Source: an uncultured Roseibium sp.
GTDB taxonomy: Bacteria > Pseudomonadota > Alphaproteobacteria > Rhizobiales > Stappiaceae
Length of the DNA: 64,000 nt
NCBI RefSeq assembly: GCF_963669205.1
Contig: NZ_OY769915.1
Coordinates: 5,182,001-5,246,000, forward strand
Direction: 5' to 3'
Within the stretch, counting starts at the first letter, position 1; each line of letters starts with the position of its first letter. Both the position numbers and the translations under genes were made by a program. The notes under the pieces were generated by a model. The model worked only from the letters and a program-made list of their open reading frames with translations. It made no database searches and had not been told where the DNA came from. Below are positions 52,253 to 60,392 of this stretch, piece by piece.

Positions 52253-52322
52253 TTTCTCTCTCCACAAATCCGCGCCCTTGAAGGCGTTGGGGTTGATGTC
52301 TGTGTTGAGAAGGAGAATGCCC

Positions 52323-52336
52323 GCACCCGGCGCACC
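52323..52336 (-). promoter_or_regulatory. Weak sigma-54-like site upstream of rsr
   Basis: On the minus strand GGTGCGCCGGGTGC provides GG and GC dinucleotides ten bases apart, as required at -24/-12, about 70 bases before the rsr start. Agreement with TGGCACG-N4-TTGC is otherwise poor. It is listed because RtcR-type activators work with sigma-54 and no better site is seen. Confidence 0.22.
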
Positions 52337-52394
52337 GCAAAACAAAAAAACAAAATCAGGATAACGACCTGAAATATATAATCTTTTCGCAAAA

Positions 52395-52425
52395 TTGACA
52401 TTTTCGAAAGGATACACTCTTATAA
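52395..52425 (+). promoter_or_regulatory. Candidate rtcR promoter in the AT-rich divergent region
   Basis: TTGACA (52395–52400) and TTATAA (52420–52425) lie 19 bases apart upstream of rtcR. A second TTATAA follows at about 52440. The whole stretch 52370–52450 is strikingly AT-rich against a G+C-rich background and could also hold RtcR binding sites. Confidence 0.35.
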
Positions 52426-52461
52426 AAAAATATAGCGAATTATAAAATTGGATACGCGTCT

Positions 52462-54048
52462 GTGAAAAAGAACGTTGTCATTGGCTTTCTCGGCACCCAG
52501 CTGGACGCGGGCAAGAAGCGCCGGTGGCGGCCATCGATTGCCGTGACCCAGCATGGCCTCTTTCCGGTGCACCGCCTGGAACTGCTCTACGACAGGGCCC
52601 ATCATCGCCTGGCCCAGAACGTGAAACGCGAGATCGAGGATGCCAGCCCTGCAACCGAGGTGTGGCTCCAGCAGGTCGATTTGCGCGATCCCTGGGACTT
52701 TCAGGAGGTCTATGGCGCCCTTTTCGACTTCGCGCGGGATTACGGCTTCGACGAGGACCGGGAGGATTATTTCGTCCACCTGACGACGGGCACGCACGTC
52801 GCCCAGATCTGCTGGTTTCTGCTGACCGAATCCCGCCACGTTCCGGCCAAGCTGGTGCAGACCTCCCCGCCGCGCGGCGAGGACAGCGACATCGCCGGCC
52901 AGTACAACATCGTCGATCTCGACTTGTCGCGCTACGACGCCCTGCAGCAGCGCTTCGATCTCGTTGCCGAGGAATACAATGCGCTCCTGAAGGCGGGCAT
53001 AGAAACGCGCAACGCGGCGTTCAACGGTCTGATCGAGCGGATCGAACTGGTCGCCACCAACACCGATGCCCCTCTCCTGCTGCTCGGCGATACCGGCACG
53101 GGCAAGAGCGAATTGGCCGAACGCATCTACGAGCTGAAGCTCCAGCGGCGCAGGGTCAAGGGCCGGCTGGTTCACGTGAATTGCGCAACCCTGAAAGGCG
53201 AGCGCGCCATGTCCAGCCTGTTCGGCCACCGCCGGGGATCAATGGGCACCGGCAGCCCGGACAGGCGCGGTTTGCTGCGCGAAGCCGATGGCGGCGTCCT
53301 GTTCCTGGACGAGATCAACGAACTCGGCCTCGACGAACAGGCGATGATCCTGCACGCGGTCGAAACCGGCCGCTTCCTGCCGGTCGGCTCCGATCACGAG
53401 ATCACCAGCCGCTTCCAGCTGATCGCGGGTACCAACCGCAATCTCGGGCAACTCGTCTCGGAAGGACGGTTCCGGCCCGATCTTTATGCCAGGCTGAATC
53501 TCTGGACGTTCCGGCTGCCGTCTCTCACCGAACGGCGCGAGGACATCGAACCCAACATCGAGTTCGAACTCGACAGGTCCGAAAAGCTGCTCGGCAACCG
53601 GGTCGGCTTCAACGCGGACGCCCGCACCCGGTACCTGGATTTCGCCGCCTCCCCGGCAACGCCATGGCCCGGCAACTTCCGCGACCTTGGGGCGTCGGTT
53701 CAGCGCCTGTGCACGCTGGCACCGCGCGGACGCATCACCCTGTCGCTCGTGCAGCAGGAAGTCGAAGCGCTGGAGCGCCAGTGGACAAGTGCTGAAGTGA
53801 ACCCCGATGACGTTCTGCTGCAGAACCTGCTTGGCGACAGGGTCACGGAAATCGACGCCTTCGACAAGGTCCAGCTGGCCTATGTCATCCGCGTCTGCCG
53901 CAAAAGCCAATCCCTGAGTGCCGCCGGCCGGTCCCTGTTCGCGGCTTCGCGCGCAACACGAACAAGCCGCAACGATGCCGACCGCCTCAAGAAATATCTG
54001 GAACGGTTCGGCCTGAACTGGGCCGCCGTCACGGCAGACGAAACCTAG
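52462..54048 (+). CDS. rtcR: RNA-repair sigma-54 activator RtcR
   Basis: A 528-residue bacterial enhancer-binding protein. Residues 1–about 180 form the CARF-type sensor that detects RNA-damage ligands. The AAA+ domain has Walker A GDTGTGKS (209–216) and Walker B GGVLFLDEI (278–285). A C-terminal helix-turn-helix lies at about 480–520 (SLSAAGRSLF...NDADRLKKYLERFGLNW). The sigma-54-contacting loop, normally GAFTGA, aligns with GSMGTG (259–264). It starts with GTG at 52462. Divergent orientation to rsr–Y RNA–rtcB matches the classical rtc arrangement. Confidence 0.92.
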   Translation: MKKNVVIGFLGTQLDAGKKRRWRPSIAVTQHGLFPVHRLELLYDRAHHRLAQNVKREIEDASPATEVWLQQVDLRDPWDFQEVYGALFDFARDYGFDEDREDYFVHLTTGTHVAQICWFLLTESRHVPAKLVQTSPPRGEDSDIAGQYNIVDLDLSRYDALQQRFDLVAEEYNALLKAGIETRNAAFNGLIERIELVATNTDAPLLLLGDTGTGKSELAERIYELKLQRRRVKGRLVHVNCATLKGERAMSSLFGHRRGSMGTGSPDRRGLLREADGGVLFLDEINELGLDEQAMILHAVETGRFLPVGSDHEITSRFQLIAGTNRNLGQLVSEGRFRPDLYARLNLWTFRLPSLTERREDIEPNIEFELDRSEKLLGNRVGFNADARTRYLDFAASPATPWPGNFRDLGASVQRLCTLAPRGRITLSLVQQEVEALERQWTSAEVNPDDVLLQNLLGDRVTEIDAFDKVQLAYVIRVCRKSQSLSAAGRSLFAASRATRTSRNDADRLKKYLERFGLNWAAVTADET

Positions 54049-54234
54049 AGGACATTCCGGCTGCCCTTCCCCGTGTTGGAGCGCCTAGGCTCATAACGGT
54101 GCCATCGCGTCCGCGTGAAAACCCGCGAGCTGGCGTTGAAATAAACGTCAGAACGGGGAACACCCAGTTGAATGCAAGTTACCAGCCGCCTTCCTAAATC
54201 AAGGGCGCAACAAGATTTGTAACCTGGAAGGCTA

Positions 54235-54753
54235 ATGAACATGATGACACTTACTTCTGAAAACAGGTTGGTCGGCGCGCTGCCCACCATCAATTTCGCA
54301 ACGCTCGGGTTGATGTTCGTCTCCGGCTTCTTCGCAACGGTCGCCTTCGACCTCTGGGGCCAGGTGATCAGCCCGGCGCTCGGTTTCGCCAAGCTCTCCC
54401 CCCATGGTCTGGCACAGAGCCTGCTCGGCAGCCTCGGACTTCCCAACACTGCATTCGCCGGATACTTCGTTCACTTCTATGTCGTCGGGCTGATCGGCTA
54501 CCCGATCGGCTGGATGTTCATTTTCGCACCGCTGTGGCAGCGCGTGGTCGGCAATACGCACTGGTTCGTTCCGTCCGCAATCTACGGCTTCGGTCTCTGG
54601 GTCTTCGCCATCGGCGGCATCACCTCCCTCGCAGGCCTGCCTTTCTTCCTGAACTTCACCGGCATCGTCTGGGTCGCCCTGATCGGCCACGTTCTCTACG
54701 GCATCGTCATGGTCGCCATGCTGAAGGTGATCGAAAAGCAACAGAACGCCTGA
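54235..54753 (+). CDS. Four-span membrane protein of unknown function
   Basis: A 172-residue protein with about four hydrophobic helices (roughly 22–45, 75–100, 112–138, 143–165). There are no enzymatic motifs. The start ATG at 54235 follows GGAAGG; ATG at 54241 or 54244 is possible. The gene is flanked by a 186-base gap upstream and a strong terminator downstream, so it is monocistronic. No family is recognised with confidence. Confidence 0.65.
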   Translation: MNMMTLTSENRLVGALPTINFATLGLMFVSGFFATVAFDLWGQVISPALGFAKLSPHGLAQSLLGSLGLPNTAFAGYFVHFYVVGLIGYPIGWMFIFAPLWQRVVGNTHWFVPSAIYGFGLWVFAIGGITSLAGLPFFLNFTGIVWVALIGHVLYGIVMVAMLKVIEKQQNA

Positions 54754-54808
54754 ATAACAAGAAGAGGAAGTCCAACTGTAAGGGCGGTCAACGCCCACCT
54801 GAAAAGAA

Positions 54809-54833
54809 CGCGCCACCTCGTGGCGCGCTTTTT
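54809..54833 (+). terminator. Rho-independent terminator
   Basis: An 8-bp perfect stem CGCGCCAC/GTGGCGCG with loop CTC, followed by CTTTTT. It lies 56 bases after the membrane protein gene. Confidence 0.85.
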
Positions 54834-54961
54834 CGTTCAGGGCCATGGTTTGAATGACCCGTGAACAGCGCGGAGGACGAAGCGACAGGTAACAACTGTT
54901 GTTGCCAGGCCTACGAGTTAATTTCTCGAACTTTCAGGAACCGACGTCTGATCATTTTTCC

Positions 54962-55081
54962 TTGTCATCCCTGCGAAGGCAGGGATCCAGTAACCTCCAG
55001 CCTCGCCGACGGTGTCCTGTGCCGGCCACACGGAATACTGGATCCCGGTCTTGCCGCTTGTGCGGCAAACCGGGACGACAA
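54962..55081. repeat. Dispersed palindromic intergenic repeat (copy 3)
   Basis: Bounded by TTGTCATCCC and GGGACGACAA, with inner GGATCCAGTA and TACTGGATCCC. Same family as copy 1. It lies with copy 4 in a 544-base gene-free stretch (54754–55297) that otherwise contains only the terminator at 54809. Confidence 0.75.
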
Positions 55082-55135
55082 TCTCGGAATACCCGTTTCA
55101 CTGCACCACACATTCACAAGCAACAGACAATCACA

Positions 55136-55273
55136 CGTCATCCCCGACTTGATCGGGGATCCAATCCAATCGGCGACATTTCTCGAAATCTACGTTGAAA
55201 GTCAAAACACCCTATTGCTTGACAAGCACGTGCTCCGGGAGTGAGTAGGTCCCCGATCAAGTCGGGGATGACG
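55136..55273. repeat. Palindromic repeat with 24-bp perfect arms (copy 4)
   Basis: The arms at 55136–55159 and 55250–55273 are perfect reverse complements over 24 bases, starting CGTCATCCCCGACTTG. The 90-base centre has no gene. It is a sub-type of the dispersed repeats and would form a long hairpin near the 3' end of the TetR gene. Confidence 0.8.
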
Positions 55274-55297
55274 CTTTGTTTGCGTTCGCCTTCATAT

Positions 55298-55870
55298 TCA
55301 AGCCGGCCAGTCGTCCTGGATGAGACCGACACCCTTGCGTCCGGCGTCCAGCATGGTCTCCGCCGCCGCGTCATTGTCTGCAAGGCGCGCCAGGGTGACA
55401 GTGCCGAGCATCAGGGCCAGCGTCGCAAGTCCCTGGGCCGGGTCGTCCCCGGGAGAGAGCTGCGCCGATGTCCTCTGAAGGGCGTCAAATCCTTCTCGGC
55501 GGGCATCAGGTGCCCCTCTGTTGAGCTCTCCGGCAAGCGCCGCCAGGGGACATCCGTCTCCCCGGCTGCCGACATGGCACAGCGACAGGTAGGTGTCGAT
55601 GTAATCACGCCGCGCTGCCGCTTTCGCGTCGCCACCATCCGCCGTCTCCATGTCGGAAAGGACCCCGTCCACGGCCGTCCTGAATGCGGCGGCAACGAGT
55701 TCGTCCTTCGATTTGAAGTGCCGGTAAAAGCCTCCATGGGTCAGACCGGCGGCCTGCATGACGTCGGCGACGCTGGTCGTCTCGACACCGCGTTCGCGGA
55801 AAATCTCGCCGGCTTTCTCCAATATCCTGTTGTGTGACTTCCTTTTTTCGGCTTCCGACATTCGCGGCAT
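55298..55870 (-). CDS. TetR-family transcriptional repressor
   Basis: A 190-residue regulator. The N-terminal helix-turn-helix reads TTSVADVMQAAGLTHGGFYRHFKSKDEL (residues about 30–57), and the C-terminal part, with CPLAALAGEL, resembles regulators sensing electrophiles or small organic compounds. It is divergent from the NmrA-like gene, with the inverted repeat ATAGAT-TTC-ATCTAT between them as likely operator. Confidence 0.88.
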   Translation of the reverse strand: MPRMSEAEKRKSHNRILEKAGEIFRERGVETTSVADVMQAAGLTHGGFYRHFKSKDELVAAAFRTAVDGVLSDMETADGGDAKAAARRDYIDTYLSLCHVGSRGDGCPLAALAGELNRGAPDARREGFDALQRTSAQLSPGDDPAQGLATLALMLGTVTLARLADNDAAAETMLDAGRKGVGLIQDDWPA

Positions 55871-55899
55871 GGGTGCGGCTCTCCCCAGGGCTTGACATT

Positions 55900-55914
55900 A
55901 TAGATTTCATCTAT
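55900..55914. promoter_or_regulatory. TetR operator candidate
   Basis: Perfect inverted repeat ATAGAT-TTC-ATCTAT directly after TTGACA (55892–55897). Partial repeats CATCTATA follow downstream (to 55938). The site overlaps the promoter of the NmrA-like gene and lies 30 bases before the regulator start. Confidence 0.6.
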
Positions 55915-55962
55915 CATCTATATTTTTAGATTACAATCATCATCTATAAAGGACGCCTGATC

Positions 55963-57063
55963 GTGAAACCCAAGATCCTCGTGACCAGCGCAGCCGGAAA
56001 GACCGGCCTGCCAACCGTTCTGCAACTGCGCGAAAAAGGCTATCCGGTGAGGGCGTTTGTCAGGCGGCGCGATAGCCGCTCGGCAGCGCTTGAACGCGCC
56101 GGAGCAGACATCTTCGTCGGCAATCAATACGCATTGACGGACATGCGCGCGGCGATGGACGGTGTGCAGCATGCCTATCAGTGTGCGCCCACGGCCCCCA
56201 ACGGTCTGCATTTCAACGCGGTCTTCACGGTCGCCGCGAACGAGGCGAAACTGGAACACGTGGTGACACTCGGGCAATGGCTCAGCTCTGCCGATCACCC
56301 GTCGCTGTTCACCAGGGAAGTCTATCTCTCCGACGCCATGATCCGCCTGTCTCCGGCCATGAGCGTGACCTCGGTCGACCCGGGATGGTTTGCCGACAAC
56401 TACCTGATGGTCATCGGCATGGCCGCGCATCTGGGACTTTTCACCATGCCGCTCGGACCGGGGGACGAAATGAAGAACGCGCCGCCATCCAACGAGGATA
56501 TCGCCGGTGTCGCCGTTGCGGCGCTGACCGACCCGGAGACGCACGCGGGCAGGAGTTACCGCCCGACGGGGCCCGAGCTTTTGTCGCCGAATGGCATTGC
56601 CGCCGCAATGGGACGCGCACTCGGGCGGCGCGTCCGATACATGGACATCTCCGAGAAGATGATGACCAAGGCCCTGCGCGCCCTGCCCCCGTCGAACTAT
56701 TCGGAAGCCGCCGTCTCTCAACTCGCCATCTATGCGGAGGAATACCGGCGCGGAAGTTTTGCGGTCAACGCACCGACCGGCGACGTCCTGCGTCTTACCG
56801 GCCGGGCTCCCGAGCCCTTCGAGGCCATCGTACGCCGGACGGTTGCCGCGCACCCGGACCTGAAGCGAAGCCTGCCGGCCTCGGCGCGCGCGCTGGCCGG
56901 GTTCATGAAGATCCTGCTGACACCCGCCCTTGATCTCGACCGCATCCAGTCTCAGCGGGACTATGTCCGGATTGCTGCTCCGAAATTTAGCCGGGATACG
57001 CCGGAATGGATCGAAACCCATACGCCGGCGGCACCGCTTTCAACACCCGCAAAAGTCGCCTGA
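55963..57063 (+). CDS. NmrA-like NAD(P)-binding protein
   Basis: A 366-residue atypical short-chain dehydrogenase. The N-terminal KILVTSAAGKTGLPTVLQLREKGYPVRAFVRR gives a GxxGxxG-type dinucleotide site, followed by the layout of NmrA/isoflavone-reductase-like redox sensors. The catalytic YxxxK is not conserved. It starts with GTG at 55963 and is followed by the carbonic anhydrase gene 28 bases later. Expression is presumably controlled by the divergent TetR protein. Confidence 0.8.
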   Translation: MKPKILVTSAAGKTGLPTVLQLREKGYPVRAFVRRRDSRSAALERAGADIFVGNQYALTDMRAAMDGVQHAYQCAPTAPNGLHFNAVFTVAANEAKLEHVVTLGQWLSSADHPSLFTREVYLSDAMIRLSPAMSVTSVDPGWFADNYLMVIGMAAHLGLFTMPLGPGDEMKNAPPSNEDIAGVAVAALTDPETHAGRSYRPTGPELLSPNGIAAAMGRALGRRVRYMDISEKMMTKALRALPPSNYSEAAVSQLAIYAEEYRRGSFAVNAPTGDVLRLTGRAPEPFEAIVRRTVAAHPDLKRSLPASARALAGFMKILLTPALDLDRIQSQRDYVRIAAPKFSRDTPEWIETHTPAAPLSTPAKVA

Positions 57064-57091
57064 TTTTCTGAAACCGGAGGAAGACGGAACC

Positions 57092-57634
57092 ATGACCGAC
57101 AACACAGCCTTGCTCACACGGAACGGCCGCTTCGCGGCGACGTTCGCAGCCGCGGATCTTCCCGTATTGCCGAAACTCGGCACGCTGATCCTCACCTGCA
57201 TCGACGCCAGGGTCGATCCCGCCCATGTTCTCGGTCTCGAGCTGGGGGACGCCGTTGTCCTGCGCAACAATGGCGGACGGGTCACACCGGCCGTCATCGA
57301 TGAAATCGCGACCCTCGCCTTCATGGTGGGCAAAGTGACCGGCAACCCCGAACCTGAGTTCAATGTTGTCCTGATGCAGCACACGCAATGCGGCGCCCAG
57401 AACTTTGCCAACCCCGGTTTCCAAGAGGCGCTTCGCGGCACATTGGGGATCGACGTCTCCCAGTCCGCGATCCTGGATCAGGAGACGGACCTGAAGCGTG
57501 ACATCGACCGGCTGCGCGACGCGCCTGCGATACCGGGCGGTCTCACGGTCTCCGCCTTGCTTTATGACGTAAAGACCGGACGCGCCCGCGAGATCAGCGC
57601 TCCACGAAGGCTCGTGGACATTCGCCGCAACTGA
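57092..57634 (+). CDS. Beta-carbonic anhydrase-like protein
   Basis: A 180-residue protein with zinc ligands in CIDARVDP and HTQCG, the Cys-Asp-Arg and HxxC motifs of beta-carbonic anhydrases. Such enzymes interconvert CO2 and bicarbonate, though the short minor subtypes are often untested. ATG 57092 follows CGGAGG by 11 bases. It is cotranscribed with the NmrA-like gene. The C terminus (ISAPRRLVDIRRN) is shorter than in classical members. Confidence 0.83.
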   Translation: MTDNTALLTRNGRFAATFAAADLPVLPKLGTLILTCIDARVDPAHVLGLELGDAVVLRNNGGRVTPAVIDEIATLAFMVGKVTGNPEPEFNVVLMQHTQCGAQNFANPGFQEALRGTLGIDVSQSAILDQETDLKRDIDRLRDAPAIPGGLTVSALLYDVKTGRAREISAPRRLVDIRRN

Positions 57635-57649
57635 AGCCAACCCTGTGCC

Positions 57650-59173
57650 CTACTGGCATCCGCCTTCCGCCCAGATCCGGAGCAGCTGCTTGAAGACGCC
57701 GCCGAAGGGATGTTCCTTCGTCAGGGCCCGGGTCTGGTCGTTCATGTAGGTCTGGGCCTGGGTGCAGAGATTCGTCTGTTCCCACTGATGGCAGGACGCA
57801 CATGTCTTGTCTTTCCAGGCCGCCTCGGGCAGTCCTTCGATCGGCGGAAAGCGCGGGCTCGCGGAAATCAGGTCGGAAATGCTTCGCGTCGCGAGTTCCG
57901 GGTCACCGGTCCCGAGCGGGGTATTGAAAGCGACGACATCCGGGAGCGCGCCATCGGTCTCTCCCGCCGTCACATCGGGTTCAGGCACGACCGGGACGAC
58001 CGGCTGCGAAATCGGATCCGTCCGCGGTTCGTTCTGCTCGATCGTCTGCAGTTCCAGGCGTGCCAGTTCGGAAAAATGTCCGTCCGGAAAGGTGTCCAGA
58101 TAGTCCATGTAGGCTTCGGCTGTTCCGGCCTGGCGGGCTGCCTCGATCAGCTCGCGCTCCGCGTCGCTGGGATCGACGGAAACCGGCGCCTGTGCGGGCG
58201 CCTCTGGCTCGCTGGTGGACGCGGTCTCCTTCATCTCGCTGGAAACGAGATCCTGCAGCAGCGAACGTGCCTCGCCGGCGAACCGGCTGTCCGGATTGGC
58301 GCGCAGGTAGAGCATCACCTGGATCGGGTCCTTGCTCAGTTTCACCGTTTCCCAGAGCTGACGCTCCTGGATTTCCGCAGGCGACGGCATGACGGCCGGA
58401 ACGAACTGGAAGTTCGCGGTCATCGAGGACGTGTCCCAGGGGGTCTGAACCCCGTTGGTTGCTTCCAGAACATCGAGGCGCACATTCTTGAACAGCGTTT
58501 CGATGGGAATACCGGGGGTCGACATCCGGCGCGCAAGCGAACCGGTGAAAGGACTGTTTGACCCCACCCCGTCAAGGGCGACTTCTCCCGGCCCGGTCGA
58601 ATAGGCCAGAAACGTACCGCGCGGCGCCTTCATCTCCGCAAGCCCGTTCTCGTTGAGATCGGGAATCGATACAAAGGGATTGTCGCGGCAGGCGTCGAGG
58701 ATCACGATGTTCGTCTGGTTCCTTGCGGAGAACATCTGCCGCAGCAGCGCCTGTGCCGGCACGGCAACCAGGCTGAGATCGGCGGCATCGGACAGATTGA
58801 CATCCACCGGAAGCAGAAAGTTCGCGCCGAAGGACTGAACGCCGTGCCCTGCGTAGTAGAAGAGGCCCGTCGCGTCATCGTCCGCATCGCGCAGTTTTCG
58901 TCCGAAATCGGCAATCGCGCGGGTCAGCTCGTCACGGGTTGCATCCGTTACCAGCATGACGTCGAAACCGACCGCCTCCAGGGATTCCGCCATCAGTGTG
59001 GCATCGTTCTTCGGGTTGTCGAGCGGCGTCACATGCGTATAGGCCGAGTTGCCGACGACCAGCGCCAGACGCGGATCATCGGTGTCATCATCGTCTGCCT
59101 GGGCCTGCGAAAACAGGAACAGGACGGGAAGAAGAAACAGCAGAGCCCGGTGAAATCTGGTCTTATTCGACAA
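57650..59173 (-). CDS. Exported caspase-like (peptidase C14) protein with CxxCH motif
   Basis: A 507-residue protein. After a signal-type segment (RALLFLLPVLFLFSQAQA), residues about 33–270 form a caspase/metacaspase domain with the catalytic pair His110 (YYAGHGVQ) and Cys162 (LDACRDNP). A Pro/Glu-rich middle region follows. The end carries CASCH at 458–462, a possible haem-binding or redox motif. No ATG fits; TTG at 59173 gives a full signal peptide and overlaps the OmpA-type gene by 11 bases. The two are likely co-expressed in the periplasm. Confidence 0.82.
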   Translation of the reverse strand: MSNKTRFHRALLFLLPVLFLFSQAQADDDDTDDPRLALVVGNSAYTHVTPLDNPKNDATLMAESLEAVGFDVMLVTDATRDELTRAIADFGRKLRDADDDATGLFYYAGHGVQSFGANFLLPVDVNLSDAADLSLVAVPAQALLRQMFSARNQTNIVILDACRDNPFVSIPDLNENGLAEMKAPRGTFLAYSTGPGEVALDGVGSNSPFTGSLARRMSTPGIPIETLFKNVRLDVLEATNGVQTPWDTSSMTANFQFVPAVMPSPAEIQERQLWETVKLSKDPIQVMLYLRANPDSRFAGEARSLLQDLVSSEMKETASTSEPEAPAQAPVSVDPSDAERELIEAARQAGTAEAYMDYLDTFPDGHFSELARLELQTIEQNEPRTDPISQPVVPVVPEPDVTAGETDGALPDVVAFNTPLGTGDPELATRSISDLISASPRFPPIEGLPEAAWKDKTCASCHQWEQTNLCTQAQTYMNDQTRALTKEHPFGGVFKQLLRIWAEGGCQ

Positions 59174-60221
59174 CGGTAAACTCGATACGGCGGTTGCGGC
59201 GCTTGCCGTCAGGTGTGTCGTTGGAGGCAACCGGTCTTGTCTCGCCATATCCGACGCTGGATATGCGCAGCGCGGACACGTTCTTCGCGGAGATATAGTC
59301 TTCAACCGCCGCGGCACGCCGCTCGGACAAGCGTTGGTTTCCGGCAGCGCTGCCGTCGCTATCCGTGTGACCGCCGACCTCGATCCTGAGATCCGGGCAG
59401 CGCTGAAAAATGTCGACCAGGCTGTCGAGCAGCGGAGCGCTCCTGGCATCAAGCCGGGCGCTGCCGCTGGCAAAATAGATGTTGTCCGTGCGTGACAGGA
59501 TTTCGAAACGCCCCTTGCAGGCTTCCTCGTCCAGGTTTCCTTCCGGCTCGATTGCCGTGGCCGCGGCCTCGGTCACCTCGGGCTTCGCTTCCGCCACGAC
59601 CTGCTCGGCGGCATTCTTGGAGAACAGGAAGTCGAAGGTCACGGTCGCAGACGGAACGATGGCGACGTTCGCAGCTTCTTCCAGCTTCTTGATGCCGCCG
59701 TCCAGATTGAAGTCGCTGGTTGCGATCGAAATCGGTGCCGTGGAGGAAACCGCGACGATATCCTCGCCGACAAGCGTGACCGCGACCTCGGATTCAAGCG
59801 ACTTGGTCACGCCATGCAGCTGGAGATCGAAGGTAAGCGGAATGATCTTGCGCCTGAGCTTGGAAAGATCGGCAAGTGCAGCCGGATCGATCTTCGCAGA
59901 AATCAAGGCTTCAGGAAACTCGAAGGTCTCGAAGAACAGGAAACGCATGCGCACGTTTCTGAGATCGATCTTGGTGTCGACGGAATCAAGGAAGATCCGG
60001 ATTTCGGCAGCCCCGTCCGGATCGATCTTTCCCTGGAACTGAACGAAGCCGCTGCTCTCGACCTTAGTCAGGTTCTTCACGGACTGGAAGCGAACAGTCG
60101 AAGCGTCAGGCTGCAAAGTCCAGCCCGGCTCGAAAATGCTGCCCTGTGCTGTCGCCGCCTGCGATGAGAACACAAGACAGGCGACACACAGGAATGACAA
60201 AACAACCCGCGCAACCGTCAT
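59163..60221 (-). CDS. YceI-like/OmpA-domain fusion lipoprotein-like protein
   Basis: A 352-residue exported protein (signal MTVARVVLSFLCVACLVFSS). Residues about 30–200 resemble the YceI beta-barrel fold that binds isoprenoid-like molecules (WTLQPDASTVRFQSVKN, then LTFDLQLHGVTKSLESEVAV). Residues about 245–350 form an OmpA C-terminal peptidoglycan-binding domain (NIYFASGSARLD, GGHTDSDGSAAGNQRLSERRA, GYGETRPVASNDT..RRNRRIEF). It overlaps the caspase-like gene. The 171 bases upstream (60222–60392) hold no gene. Confidence 0.82.
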   Translation of the reverse strand: MTVARVVLSFLCVACLVFSSQAATAQGSIFEPGWTLQPDASTVRFQSVKNLTKVESSGFVQFQGKIDPDGAAEIRIFLDSVDTKIDLRNVRMRFLFFETFEFPEALISAKIDPAALADLSKLRRKIIPLTFDLQLHGVTKSLESEVAVTLVGEDIVAVSSTAPISIATSDFNLDGGIKKLEEAANVAIVPSATVTFDFLFSKNAAEQVVAEAKPEVTEAAATAIEPEGNLDEEACKGRFEILSRTDNIYFASGSARLDARSAPLLDSLVDIFQRCPDLRIEVGGHTDSDGSAAGNQRLSERRAAAVEDYISAKNVSALRISSVGYGETRPVASNDTPDGKRRNRRIEFTVVE

Positions 60222-60392
60222 GATCAGGTCCCCTCACTTCAATCTGGCGTCGGCGCTACACTAAGTGCGTATTCGTTACGTTAGTCTTACAGCGACCCAG
60301 GCTCAATGCAATGTTCCGCACAAGTGATCGGCGATCTTATGTGCGGAATTGCGCGAAGGTAGGGGACTTTTCCACTTGCTCACATCAAGCGG

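Noticed and set aside
52253..52417. 55-residue N-terminal extension of the Ro60 protein
   Set aside because: It lacks similarity to TROVE proteins and covers the divergent promoter region; the ATG at 52252 has GGAGAG in place.
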